A model generated the notes under the pieces. The model ran no database searches, was not told the origin of the DNA, and saw only the letters and a program-made list of their open reading frames with translations. Below are positions 35,051 to 45,258 of a stretch of DNA of 64,000 bases, piece after piece. The translations under genes were made by a program, and so were the position numbers. This DNA comes from Pisolithus tinctorius (lineage: Eukaryota > Basidiomycota > Agaricomycetes > Boletales > Pisolithaceae), in contig JANFAH010000028.1 of the NCBI GenBank assembly GCA_024663395.1, positions 310,001-374,000 of the forward strand, in the 5' to 3' direction. Each line of letters begins with the position of its first letter. Position 1 is the stretch's first letter.

Positions 35051-36571
35051 ATGCAATAACCCCTAACCCTAGCCCTAAACCATGAGTGTATGAAATAAGG
35101 TACTTACTCTTGGCTTTCTATTGGTCCATGAATCAAGTGATTTGGATAGGAATTGATAGAATAGCAGCCATTTGAAAATGACATGTCATGTGGTCAGTTT
35201 TTTGACTTTCAGTTTTGATTACATAGTTTTGAGTTTAACAAAGTTTAAAATGCTGTGAGGTGCTTACTAATGCTTACATGGTATATCACATGGTCTATTT
35301 GATGATTTGTCATCATACAAACAATGCCAAACAATGAATTGGGACCATCAAGGCTCCCTCTTCTACCCCAACTCATGAAACCATCCTCCTGGTCCATCTG
35401 GGCCATTTTCTCAGAGTAATCCCCATAAATATTGGTGCCCACTACAATAATGTCATCAGGGTATATGTCCAACACAATCAATCCCTTAAAAAATCTGCTT
35501 TCAGTCATCCCTGTGCTGTTTCCCCCACCCATACCTGACATGTTCTGCAACTAATCAGTACTGAGAATGCTGGAAATGCCATGGAGGTCAATCCAGCACA
35601 TCAGGAAATGATGAACAAACAAAACACCTTTTAACCAGTGCATTTTCACCACGGTGCAACTAGTTTCAATGCTGGGGTGAGACAAAACATTCCTGCACAC
35701 TTCAGGTGGCATGGGAAGCATGGCTAGACTGTGCTCTCAGCTGACTGTGGATGACTGGGAATGGGTGATTTGGTCATATAGGACCATAGGTAATACTCAG
35801 GGCTAGACAGATTGATGGAATCTCCTTCCTAGTAGTTCAGTGGACTATCCCCCCAGGGCACCTGGACTGTAATGAAGGGTTTTAGCTCACCCTAGCCCTC
35901 AACCCAGCACCCCTGAGGTGGAAACCCACCAGATAAGAGGTGATTGGATTGTTGGTCATGTTTTACAGTGCCAGATTAACCATCATGGCTTTTTCAGCAT
36001 TCTCAGTACTGATTAGTTGCAGAACATGTCAGGTATGGGTGGGGGAAACAGCACAGGGATGACTGAAAGCAGATTTTTTAAGGGATTGATTGTGTTGGAC
36101 ATATACCCTGATGACATTATTGTAGTGGGCACCAATATTTATGGGGATTACTCTGAGAAAATGGCCCAGATGGACCAGGAGGATGGTTTCATGAGTTGGG
36201 GTAGAAGAGGGAGCCTTGATGGTCCCAATTCATTGTTTGGCATTGTTTGTATGATGACAAATCATCAAATAGACCATGTGATATACCATGTAAGCATTAG
36301 TAAGCACCTCACAGCATTTTAAACTTTGTTAAACTCAAAACTATGTAATCAAAACTGAAAGTCAAAAAACTGACCACATGACATGTCATTTTCAAATGGC
36401 TGCTATTCTATCAATTCCTATCCAAATCACTTGATTCATGGACCAATAGAAAGCCAAGAGTAAGTACCTTATTTCATACACTCATGGTTTAGGGCTAGGG
36501 TTAGGGGTTATTGCATTTAGTCATAACTAATGTAAAACATACAAACATGCAGACAGTTTTTTGAGCCACTG
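34996..36571. mobile_element. mariner-like foldback element with 577-bp inverted arms
   Basis: Arms 34996-35572 and 35995-36571 are reverse complements. One difference is seen in the first 20 bases (CTTAAAAA versus CTCAAAAA), and at least 303 bp in the middle are identical. The 422-bp centre has no gene. Ends are TA-CAGTGGCTYAAAAAACTG, with TA on both flanks (34994-34995 and 36572-36573), the target preference of Tc1/mariner elements. Each arm contains CCCCTAACCCTAGCCCTAAAC, a telomere-like run. A 101-codon frame appears in both arms purely because they are mirror copies. Likely a non-autonomous, recently formed or gene-converted element. Confidence 0.85.
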
Positions 36572-37264
36572 TACATCCAGGGTGCAGCTTGTGAGATCTT
36601 GGTCACTCAAATCATATCTGATTCATGCTGGAATGGCGTCCATGGAAAGCCACTGTTGAGCAGGTGCCAGGGATACTGCATCTGATCAATACAGATGGGT
36701 GAATGGCTGGCAATAGTCTAATTAAAGGGACATACATCCCTGGTGCAGCTTGTGAGATCTGGGTCACTCAAATCAGCTCCAATTCATGCCAGAATGGTGT
36801 CCATGCAAAGCCACTGTGGAGCAGGTGCCAAGGATACCACATCCACTCAATATGGATGGGCAGATGGCTGGCAATAGTCTGATTCATGCCACATACAATC
36901 ATGGTGCAGCTTGTGGGGTCTGGGTCACTCAAATTAGCTTGGATTCATTCCAGAATGGCATCCATGGAAAGCTGCTGTTGAGTGGGTGCCAAGGATACTG
37001 CATCTGCTCAATATGGATGTGTGGATGGCTGGCTGTGGTTTGATTGATGGCACATACATCCTGGGTACAGCTTGCAAGATCTGGGTGACTCAAATCAGCT
37101 CTGATTCATGCCAGAATGGTGTCCATGGAAAGCCACTGTTGAGCAGGTGCCAGGCATACTGCATCCACTCAATATGGATGGGCAGATGGCTGGCAATAGT
37201 CTGATCAATGGGACATACATCCAGGGTGCAGCTTGCAAGATCTGGGTTGCTCAAATCAGCTCAG
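36572..37264. repeat. 161-bp satellite, block 2
   Basis: About four copies. The marker GT(T/G)GAG occurs at 36655, 36816, 36977 and 37138, again 161 bp apart. It starts directly at the TA flank of the mariner-like element. Confidence 0.94.
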
Positions 37265-37474
37265 TGTAAGGAGGGAGATCTCCTTACTATGGGATTGGGT
37301 ATTAATTTCTATTTTATTTGTTTTATGGTTTCTTTACTTACTGCTGTGGGTACTATACTTGAGTAGTATAGTTCGCTTTTTGTGTGCTTAGTCAGCACTT
37401 ACTTACAGTTTGTTCATACCATAAGTTTTTAGGTGCCATTCACCCTCTGAAGCCAAAGTCGAAAACTTCAACTT

Positions 37475-37600
37475 CAACTTCAGCAATGTAGTCATGTGAT
37501 GATTATATAAGCTGTGCATGCCCATGCAAATGCAAAGTCCAAGTTTCAGGCTTCTGCTTCAGTAATGTAGTCATGTGATGATTATATAAGACAACAACAC
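37475..37600 (+). promoter_or_regulatory. duplicated promoter block of Harbinger transposase
   Basis: The phrase CAATGTAGTCATGTGATGAT followed by TATATAAG occurs at about 37483-37512 and again (AATGTAGTCATG...) at about 37563-37590, about 80 bp apart. Each copy contains a TATA-like ATTATATAAG, the second about 70 bp before the transposase ATG. Confidence 0.5.
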
Positions 37601-37651
37601 AACTTGTAGTTCAATAGATAACATTGTGATAACAGATCAAACAACTCTGTT

Positions 37652-38964
37652 ATGGATCTTGAAGCACAGCAGCTCCAGCACCATCATCGTCACCGTCTTG
37701 CTGCACTTGTAGTAGCAGTGATGATCCAGGTGCTATGCCTCTATGACCTCCTTTTTCATTCTGACTCAGAACCAATCCCCTACCATACTTCAATCCTGAC
37801 TGGTGAGGGGTGGATGCTAGAGCTCCTGAATGGTCATCCAGACAGGATACAGACTTGCCTTGGTGTCAGCCATGGGGTTTTTGATCACCTGATGCAGGTG
37901 CTCACCCATCATGGTTTTGTGCCTTCTTGCAATGAAATTTCTGTGGAGGAACAACTTGGGATATTCCTCTACACCTGTGTTACTGGGTTGTCATCCCAGC
38001 ATGTTGCTGAGAGGTTCCAACACTCACCAGGGACCATCACTAGGTAGGGAGTTCATTGGGCTGTCTGATATTTTTCTCACAATTTTTTAGATATTTCAAA
38101 GCAATGTTGGCTTTCTTTTCTGGGGGACAATTCTATGCACCCCAAGTGCAATTCCCCACCAACAACACTCCCATATCAACTATGATTACTAGTGACCCAC
38201 ACTTCTGATTTTTCCAGGATTGTATTGGTGCAGTTGATGGCACTCATATTCAAGCATTCACTGCTGCTGAGGACCAGCCTTACATGAGGAACCAGAAGGG
38301 CTACCTATCTCAAAACTGTCTCTTCATCTGTGATTTTGACTTCTTCTTCACATATGCCCTCACTGGCTTTGATGGGTCAACTGCAGATGCAACCATGTGG
38401 CATGATGCACACAGGAATGACTTGCACATGCCACCTGGGAAGTACCTTCTTGCAGATACAGGGTTTGGGACCTGTGATGCACTTCTGGTTCCCTATCAAG
38501 GTGTTCATTACCATCTGAAAGAATGGTGCCAGGCTGGATTAAGGTAAGTTGCTATTCCATCCTGCTCAGTGTACCTGTAACTTCTATTTTATAGACCTCA
38601 AAACTGAGAGGAGTTATTCAACCTTTGCCATGCTGGACTTAGAAGTGCCATTGAATGGATATTTGGTGTTATAACATGCAGGTGGAGGATTCTTCAAATT
38701 CCCCCTGAATATAGCATCCACACCCAAACTCAAGTACCTGCTGCTCTCTGTGCCCTCCACAATTTCATACAGTGCTATGATCCAGAAGAGTTCTTTGACC
38801 CTGAACTTGCCATGGACATAGGAGAGGATGATGGTATTGGAAGCCTTGGTGATGGACCAGCAGATGCTGCAGAGAGGAGAAGGGCCAATAATAGGCATGA
38901 CAACATTGCAGAAGAGATGTGGATTGACTATCAGCACCAGCTTACAATTAGGGGCCTTCTCTGA
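37652..38964 (+). pseudogene. PIF/Harbinger DDE transposase, decayed
   Basis: Exon 1 (37652 to about 38043) has the helix-turn-helix-like N-terminal part (GVFDHLMQVLTHHGFV, SVEEQLGIFLYTCVTG). An intron ends at TTTTTTAG near 38089. Exon 2 carries the first catalytic D in CIGAVDGTHI and the second in LLADTGFG. A third exon after an intron near 38546-38595 carries the E in LRSAIEWIFGVITCRWRIL. Two in-frame TGA codons (PHF*FFQDC and PQN*EELFN) stand where CGA arginine fits. NLCHA and IEWIFG replace the family's usual NLRHA and IERIFG, all explained by CG to TG changes. Inactive copy; the DDE residues themselves survive. Confidence 0.85.
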
Positions 38965-39227
38965 GCCTGAACATTCAGATTTCATGGTGTACAAATATAT
39001 GTTCTTACAATTGTTTCACACTCATGTAGAAAAATAACTTCCATTGTCAATAGGAAGCTAGTCATAGTCATGTACATTTTATTATGTACATATTTGTATA
39101 AAGGGGGGGGACTTGAAAGGATATGCAGGGGGGGGGTACATTTGTATATTGTAAAAAAACAACAAGACAAACACCTATCTCTGCCCATCCCAGTACTTCA
39201 TCAGCTGATGCTGCACCCAAATCTGCT

Positions 39228-40320
39228 TCACTGGCTCCTGATGCTTAAGTAGTCACCAATGTCAATCCAATCATCTGTTGAGAGCTGCAGCATGTTGTTG
39301 ATGTAGTCCATGGCAGCATTGACAAGGGGATTGGTAGTGGGTGGTGGGGGCAATGGGGCAGTGATTGCATGTGTGAAATTATCAAGCCTGGAGGTGATGG
39401 CAGTGATGAATGAACTGCAATCTTCTTCAGCACATGCTTTGGCCAATGGGGGCCAAGAGTGCTTTGATCCACCTTCAGACATCACAACAGACCCAGCTTT
39501 CCTTTCTCCATGACTGATGCTGGTGATGGCTGATGATAACGATGACCCAGCTGATGCATGCAACAAAAAACTTGATGGCGCAGAAGGGGGGATGAAGTTT
39601 GGATCCATGGACTGCATGTCCTCACAATGGTGAGCATTGAGAGCATGTGTCATGTCAAGGAGGGAGAGGGAGGGAGGGGGGGTAGGAATAGTCAAAGTGA
39701 TGGGGGGTGCAGTAGAGGCAGGAGTATCAAAGGCAGAGGTCATGGTTGTACAAGATGCAGTAGTGGTGTGTGGCTGGTAGATAAACTGACCTCAGCCATG
39801 CAAGGGGAGAAGGAGCTCTATGCTGGCGAAGTGGGGGAACCTGGAATTGTGAAATGGCTTTGCATCTTTGTGTGCCTGACTAGATGTTAGTGGATGATCT
39901 GACAAGAAAAAAACTACACTACCTTTACATACCAATCCCAAAGATCAGCATTGTCCAGCAAGATCATTGCACCATGCTCCCATTGTAAGCAAAGCCAGAG
40001 GCCACCAATTTAAGATTGGCAACAGTGTAGTAGGATTTTTTAAGCTGGATAATTGTTAGCAAGGCAAAAAAAAGAATGATACAACAACTTACCACCTTGA
40101 ACTTCTGCTCACATGATTCAGCTGTCTTATTGCCATTATCCAGACCTGGTGGATAATTATGAGCCATGTGGGCTGCTGCAGCATTCCATGTAGCCTTCTT
40201 AAAGTTCCCATCACTGGCCTGTGAAAGATGAGAGGCCAAGAAATCCAGTAATGTGCCTTCCTCCTCTGTTGTCCATACTGCAGCTTTCTTGCGAGTCCTG
40301 GGGGGAGGCAGGGGGTTCCA
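39228..40320 (-). pseudogene. Harbinger-associated Myb/SANT-like protein
   Basis: The minus strand reads RTRKKAAVWTTEEEGTLLDF and GNFKKATWNAAAAHMAH with AESCEQKFKVV, a Myb/SANT-like DNA-binding domain (spaced tryptophans). It then has an intron and KKSYYTVANLKLVASGF; after a one-base frame change WEHGAMILLDNADLWDWY, and after a second intron AHKDAKPFHNSRFPHFASI. The C-terminal exon (about 39743-39228) is proline/serine-rich and ends DYLSIRSQ. In Harbinger elements this protein helps transposase bind the termini. The frame change suggests decay. Convergent with the transposase. Confidence 0.75.
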
Positions 40321-40687
40321 CAGGTCTAGAGGATTGATTGTAAGGCCATGTTAGTGCAACAAGTGGGTTGATCCTGCAGATGAGCCAGACATTCAATGAT
40401 CGCAGTAACCAGGTGACAATGGTTCGTACCTCAGGTGGATGCATGTGACCCTCTTAACCAAAGCTGAAGTCAAAAACTTGGACTTCACATTCGCAGGGTG
40501 AATGGTGCCTTACCAATAGACCAGTTACCCCCAAAGATGAGAACAAGAGAAAGACTGCCCCAGACTGCCCTAGACAGTTTCCTATCCCCCTACACTCTTT
40601 GCTCAGGCTATAGGAGCCCCTTTGGTCCTACTCTCTCCCTCTCAGATCCTACCCCATTCTCAATCCACACTTTTATATTTCCTCACA

Positions 40688-41230
40688 TTGGCTCACTCAA
40701 ATCAGCTCTGATTCAGGCTGGAATGGTGTCCATGGAAAGCTACCAAGTGGGTGCTGAGCATACTGCATCTGCTCAATATGGATGGGCAGATCACTGGCAA
40801 TAGTCCAATTAATGCCACATACATCCAGGGTGCAGCTTGTGGGGTCTGGGTCACTCAAATCAGCTCAGATCCATTCCAGAATGGAATCCATGGAAAGCCA
40901 CTGTTGAGTGGGTGCCCAGGATAGTGCATCTGCTCAATACAGATGCATGGATGGCTGGCAATAGGCTGATTAATGGGACATTCATCCAGGGCGCAGCTTG
41001 CAAGATCTTGCTCACTCAAATCAGCTCTGATTCATGCCAGAATGGTGTTGTTGGAAAGCTGCTGTTGAGTGGCTGCCAGGGATACTGCATCCACTCAATA
41101 TGGATGGGCAGATGGCTGGCAATACTCTGATTAATGGCACATACATCCAGGGTGCAGTTCACAGGATCTGGGTCACTCAACTCAGCTCCAATTCATGCCA
41201 GAATGGTGTCCATGGCAAGCTGCTGTTGTA
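40688..41230. repeat. 161-bp satellite, block 3
   Basis: About three and a half copies (markers at 40903 and 41064, 161 bp apart). It continues the array that the solo LTR interrupts. The array ends abruptly at GCTGCTGTTG near 41228. Confidence 0.93.
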
Positions 41231-41810
41231 ACCCTGTTGAAACCATGCAGGCAACAGGTTGATGGCACCTTTCAACTTAGCATTATTGCAGAAATATGAC
41301 TTGTCAGTCCACCATGCCTGTGTGGAAGCCTTTATGCTCTCCTGCAGTGGTTCCCTCAGAAGATGAAGGCAGTTCCATATGTCAGCCTGCCATTCCATTA
41401 AGTCAGTAGAATATGAGATTCTGCATTTCCTTACCCTTCTTTTTGGGCTGAGAGCATCCAGCAAATACCATACATGGATGGTGTTTGTGTCAGTCACCAG
41501 AATGAACAGCTCAGTCACTTCCATGTATCTCTCAGCAGCTTCTGCATTGCAGGTTTTTCCACCCTGATTTTTCCTGACATTGACTGTGGAAAGATGAAAA
41601 CTTCCATAACACCATTATGATGGACTTCCTTGGGTGATGATAGGCCTGTGAGATTACTGATGATATGGAATCTGCTTCACATAACACCAGAAATGGAATC
41701 AATATATCTGGAAGGGCACAAGGTCCACTGAATACCTCCTCTTGAAATCTGGCTTTCATGTATGATGCAATGCAGTCTGTTAGTTCCATTCACCATCCAT
41801 GGGGGGTTTT
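41231..41810 (-). pseudogene. unrecognised coding remnant, two exons
   Basis: The minus strand reads MELTDCIASYMKARFQEE and SGPCALPDILIPFLVLCEAD from 41789. After a probable intron ending TTTCCACAG it reads RKNQGGKTCNAEAAERYMEV, TELFILVTDTNTIHVWYLLD, WQADIWNCLHLLREPL and SYFCNNAKLKGAINLLPAWF, running out in the satellite at about 41225. The frames are open and have coding character, but I cannot assign a family. It is truncated at its 3' end by the 161-bp satellite. Confidence 0.45.
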
Positions 41811-41999
41811 AGAGGTCTCTTGCATAGTGTTCATGCTTGGGGCAGATGAGGTCAGAGTTGTATAGTGGGCAAGCCACCTGCAGCTTGTTGGAAAATTACA
41901 GCATGTCAGGATGCTTGCATCAATATTTTACTGTGATCTGATCAATATGATGTGACACTATAAGTGCTATTGGTGTTGGGCCTGTCTTATGTTGCAATA

Positions 42000-42610
42000 G
42001 GGGTGCATCTTACTAGATGGACCTGTCCATGTTTTATGGCAATATAAAAGATATTACTGAAGGGCCCATCCATATGTTATGACCATATAAATGATACTGC
42101 TGAAGGGCCCTTCCATATGTTGTGATGCTATAAATGATATTACTGATGGGCCTGTCTTTAAGTTGTGACAGGCATACATGTTGCTATTGATGGACCTGTC
42201 CATGTGCTGTGATGCTATAAATGATATTACTGACAGGCCCATCTTTATGTTGCAGCAGGGGTGCATCTTACTAGATGGGCCTGTCCATGTGTTGTGACCC
42301 TGTCAATGATATTACTGATAGGCCCATCTTTATGTTGCAACAGGTGTACATCTTGCTATGGATGGGCCTGGCTATATGTTGTGACAAGGGCATATTATCC
42401 CATAGATGGGCCCTTCCATATGTTGCCAACTCTGTAATCTATCATAGAGGGGCCCCTCTTTATGTTGTGACCCTATGAAGCATATGACAGGCAGGCCCAT
42501 CCATATGTTGTGACCTTCTTCATGATACAATAGGCTGGCCCATCCTGATATTGTGACTGGGGTGCACCCTACCATGGACAGGCCCATCCATCACATAATG
42601 TACCTACTTT
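42000..42610. repeat. minisatellite D, about 55-60-bp units
   Basis: About ten imperfect copies of a unit like GGGCC(C/T)(A/G)TCCATATGTTGTGAC followed by TATAAATGATATTACTGA. CpG-free. No gene. Confidence 0.8.
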
Positions 42611-42829
42611 GTACCATATCATATGACCAAATGAGGTTGACAATCGGCCATGTTGCACAGACCAGCTAAAGTCAAGCCCACCTCTGAGTTGTCATCATGT
42701 CACACAGCATAGCCATGATCATTGGATGTCACCATACTGCACAGTGTGGCTGAGGGGTTACTACTATATACATCTTGCCTGGATAATCCTGGCATGGATT
42801 CTGGCAAGTTGGGAAAGGTCTGGTACTAA

Positions 42830-43515
42830 CCTGGTCTGGGCTCACTGGCATGAGCCCAGCATGTGTCAGCAATTGCCAGTGGGTCAGAAGGCATTCCACT
42901 GTAATTCTATTGGGTTGGTATGAATGCCAGGCTAATTCCAGTAAGCTGGGACAAATGCCAGGATAATGCCAATAAGCCAGGAAACATACCAGTCTTATGC
43001 TAGTGGGCCGGCACCAATGCCAAGGGGGTGATGGTCAGTTGGCATGGATGCTGAGCTAATTCCAGTTGGCCAGTATGGATGACGCAAGTGGGCTGTGACA
43101 GGTGCCTAGATTATGGTGGGTAGTTGGAATATACAGCTAGCCAGCTTTCATGCCAGGATTAGTAAGCCGGGACCCATACTGGTATAGTGCAAATATGCCA
43201 GAATAGAGGATAAGCTGGTGGTGGTGTGTGGGCATGGATGCTCATCTAATTCCAGGTGGGCCAGATGGATCACAGCCTCCAGGATATTTCCAGTGGTTCG
43301 GAAAGCACACTAGTGGGATTCTATTGGGCCAGTATGACTTCCTGACATTTCCAGTTAGCTGGGCCAGATCCCATGTTATTGCTAGTGAGCCAGGATATCT
43401 ACCTGACTGAATCTAGGGGACCGGCAGGGGGCCAAGGCCAGTGACAGTTGGTTGGCATCAATTCCTAACTAGCGCCAGTTGGCCAGAATGGATCACAGCC
43501 TCCAGGCTATTTACA
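42830..43515. repeat. degenerate 220-230-bp repeat, left part
   Basis: Copies share GATGGATCACAGCCTCCAGG, TATTTCCAGTGGTTCGGAA and GTGGGATTCTATTGGGCCAG. TCACAGCCTCCAGG recurs at about 43268 and 43494. The array is interrupted by the chromovirus and continues on its right side at 49316. Confidence 0.75.
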
Positions 43516-43520
43516 GTGGT
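43516..43520. repeat. 5-bp target site duplication, left (GTGGT)
   Basis: GTGGT lies directly before the 5' LTR and again at 49316-49320 directly after the 3' LTR. Confidence 0.9.
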
Positions 43521-43892
43521 TGTTACAATGCATACTCTTTTTCCTTCTTCTCTTTTCTTTTCATCTTATCTAATCTTTTGGTCTTATCTTATCTCTTGGA
43601 CTCGGCCCGGACTCCGGCCTAGACCTCACCTCACCTCCACCGCACCTTCCTCTTCTGGTACGTTCCGCTCCACTATGATGTCATGGACCTCATGTATGCC
43701 TCACCGTTACCTCATGTACTATAGTATAAGTATCCTTGCTCAATCACCCAACTAGCTCTAAGCTAGTTCATTTGGGTCTTCGAGTCCTAAATCTGCCTGC
43801 TTCTAAGCCATCTCTTCTTCTCTCTTCTTACTCTTCTTCATTAGTTCTTGGTGTGAGCCTACAACAAACCCTGTTGTTTAGGTCTCATCACA
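43521..43892 (+). mobile_element. 5' LTR of chromovirus
   Basis: 372 bp, TGTTACAATG...GTCTCATCACA. It has 14 differences from the 3' LTR, all transitions and no indels. The TATA-like TATAGTATAAGTAT at 43720-43733 precedes the proposed RNA start at 43760 by about 30 nt. CT-rich overall. Confidence 0.95.
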
Positions 43893-43905
43893 CTTGAACT
43901 AGCTT
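43760..43905 (+). promoter_or_regulatory. candidate self-priming site (Tf1/sushi type)
   Basis: AAGCTAGTTCA at 43760-43770 in the LTR is the exact reverse complement of TGAACTAGCTT at 43895-43905, two bases after the LTR. No tRNA-type TGG site is seen there. In Tf1-like retrotransposons the first 11 nt of the RNA fold onto the primer binding site. The 11-nt length, the spacing and a TATA about 30 nt upstream all fit. Confidence 0.65.
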
Positions 43906-43967
43906 CTTATTGCTGTACCCTCACACCATCTGTCACCATTCCTCGATTCCTCCATGAAGGCTCATGG

Positions 43968-44228
43968 GTGTACTCGCCAAGTCCCCCAGCCTCAGAACCT
44001 GACCCCAATCTCTTCGTCCCATACATCCCTGAGCATTTTTCGCTCACTCTGCTTTTTGACCACAACCTTTACTCCCTTCCTCCACCCCCCTCTTACCCCT
44101 TCTCCGTCGAGTCCATCTTTCCCTGTTCGCTTCCCGCTGAACCACAGCAACCCCGCTACAACCTCCGCCCCCGTCAAACGCTAAAGCGTCCAGATCACTA
44201 TGGAAGGCATCCAGGACCAGCTCACTGA
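43968..44228 (+). CDS. short ORF ahead of gag, 86 aa
   Basis: Open frame in the leader, containing PPPPSYPFSVESIF and PQQPRYNLRPRQTLKR. It overlaps the start of gag in another frame. No known function; it could be a leader peptide or a chance frame. Confidence 0.25.
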   Translation: MYSPSPPASEPDPNLFVPYIPEHFSLTLLFDHNLYSLPPPPSYPFSVESIFPCSLPAEPQQPRYNLRPRQTLKRPDHYGRHPGPAH

Positions 44229-45258
44229 CCTCCATGACACCCTCGACGCTCTTTGAGACAAAAACTACCGGTTAAGCAACGAGCTGAGAGACGCTCAAGG
44301 AACGATTGCAACCATCAAGGGTCAGCGTAATCAGTGGAATGCCCTCCCCGCAGATGTGATCCAGAGGAGGATAGAAGTGATGGCTGACCCGGGTCAGTAT
44401 GCCAGTGATCGTGCTAAGTTCTCCGAATGGTGGGTCAAGATGAAGGTATGGGTCATGCAGAATAGGACCACCCTACCAACCACCCAAGATAAGTGCACTG
44501 CGGTATGGTCCTGCATGACAGGTCCTGTAGCTGGAAGATTTGCTCAGGCCAAGTTCTCCCTCGCCATCGTCACTGGAGTATGGCCTGATACGGCCGAGAT
44601 GATCGAGGATATTGATAGGTTCTTCACCCCTCAGACAGATGTGGAGTGGGCAAAAGCACAGATGCGCACGATGCACCAAGGGAACTCTCGGTATGAGGAG
44701 TTCTATGCGAAGTTTGAGTCCCTAAAGGTTCAGGGGCGGGTCACTGACGAAACTGCCAGCTTTCTTCTGGAAAATGCTGTTCATCCCACCATCGTAAAGG
44801 AGGCCCTAAGGAGGGGATACACCCAGGGCAACTACCTTCAAATGACCATCACCTTCAGAGAGGCCGCCCTGGCTAGGGACCGCTTCAAACTCCTCTACAA
44901 CCATTACCCCGATGAGCCAGCCCCCTGTTCCTCCTATAGCCGTCCCTCGTACTCTCCTTGCTTCACTCCTACCAGTATCCAACCTGGCCGTGGTGCTCCT
45001 ATGGAAATTGGTGCTGCTTGTTTCCCTCCTCGCCCTGTCCCCTCTTATATTAAGTGTTTCGACTGCCAGGGGAATCACTACAAGTGTGATTGCCCTCATG
45101 CTAAAGGAAAGGGTCCTGCTAGGCCCAACATATGGGAGGTAACACAAGAGGCACAAGAGACTGCCCTCCGCCAGATGTTGTTTGAAGAAATGCAAGCCTT
45201 CTTCTACGATAAACAAATCAATGAGATGAAGAGTCAGGGAAAAGAGTTTGGCCAGTAG
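44200..45258 (+). pseudogene. chromovirus gag
   Basis: ATG 44200 (MEGIQDQLTDLHDTL) starts a coiled-coil-like N-terminus (DALxDKNYRLSNELRDAQ). The only interruption is TGA at 44254-44256 (DAL*DKN, expected CGA). Gag core: YASDRAKFSEWWVKMKVW, ARFAQAKF-like stretch, DVEWAKAQMRTMHQGN and FYAKFESLKVQGRVTD. A CCHC-like knuckle, CFDCQGNHYKCDCPHAKG, lies at about 45058-45111. It ends at TAG 45256. If the TGA were arginine, Gag would have 352 residues. It forms the particle that packages the element RNA. Confidence 0.85.
45237..45243 (+). other. probable -1 ribosomal frameshift site G_GGA_AAA
   Basis: In the gag frame the heptamer reads G GGA AAA, a canonical X_XXY_YYZ slippery sequence, 13 nt before the gag stop. 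Pol is exactly in the -1 frame and is open across this point (AGA GTT TGG CCA GTA GAG). Confidence 0.6.

Larger units (their letters stand above)
37432..40509. mobile_element. PIF/Harbinger element, 3,078 bp
   Basis: Terminal inverted repeats are GGTGCCATTCACCCT and, from the other end, GGCACCATTCACCCT. The 3-bp target duplication TTA lies at 37429-37431 and 40510-40512, as expected for this superfamily (TWA). It holds two convergent genes, a DDE transposase (+) and a Myb/SANT-like protein (-), the usual two-gene content. Confidence 0.92.
37265..40687 (+). mobile_element. solo LTR (copy C) split by a PIF/Harbinger element
   Basis: The LTR begins TGTAAGGAGGGAGATCTCC at 37265, is interrupted after AAGTTTTTA (37431), resumes at 40513 (CCAATAGACCAGTTACCCCC) and ends CCTCACA at 40687. 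Without the insert it is 342 bp and follows LTR A along its length. It sits inside the 161-bp satellite. No matching internal region flanks it, so it is a solo LTR. Confidence 0.8.

Noticed and set aside
35245..36322. Identical 101-aa ORFs on opposite strands
   Set aside because: They are the two arms of one inverted repeat; identity reflects the arms, not two genes, and the peptide has no recognisable feature.
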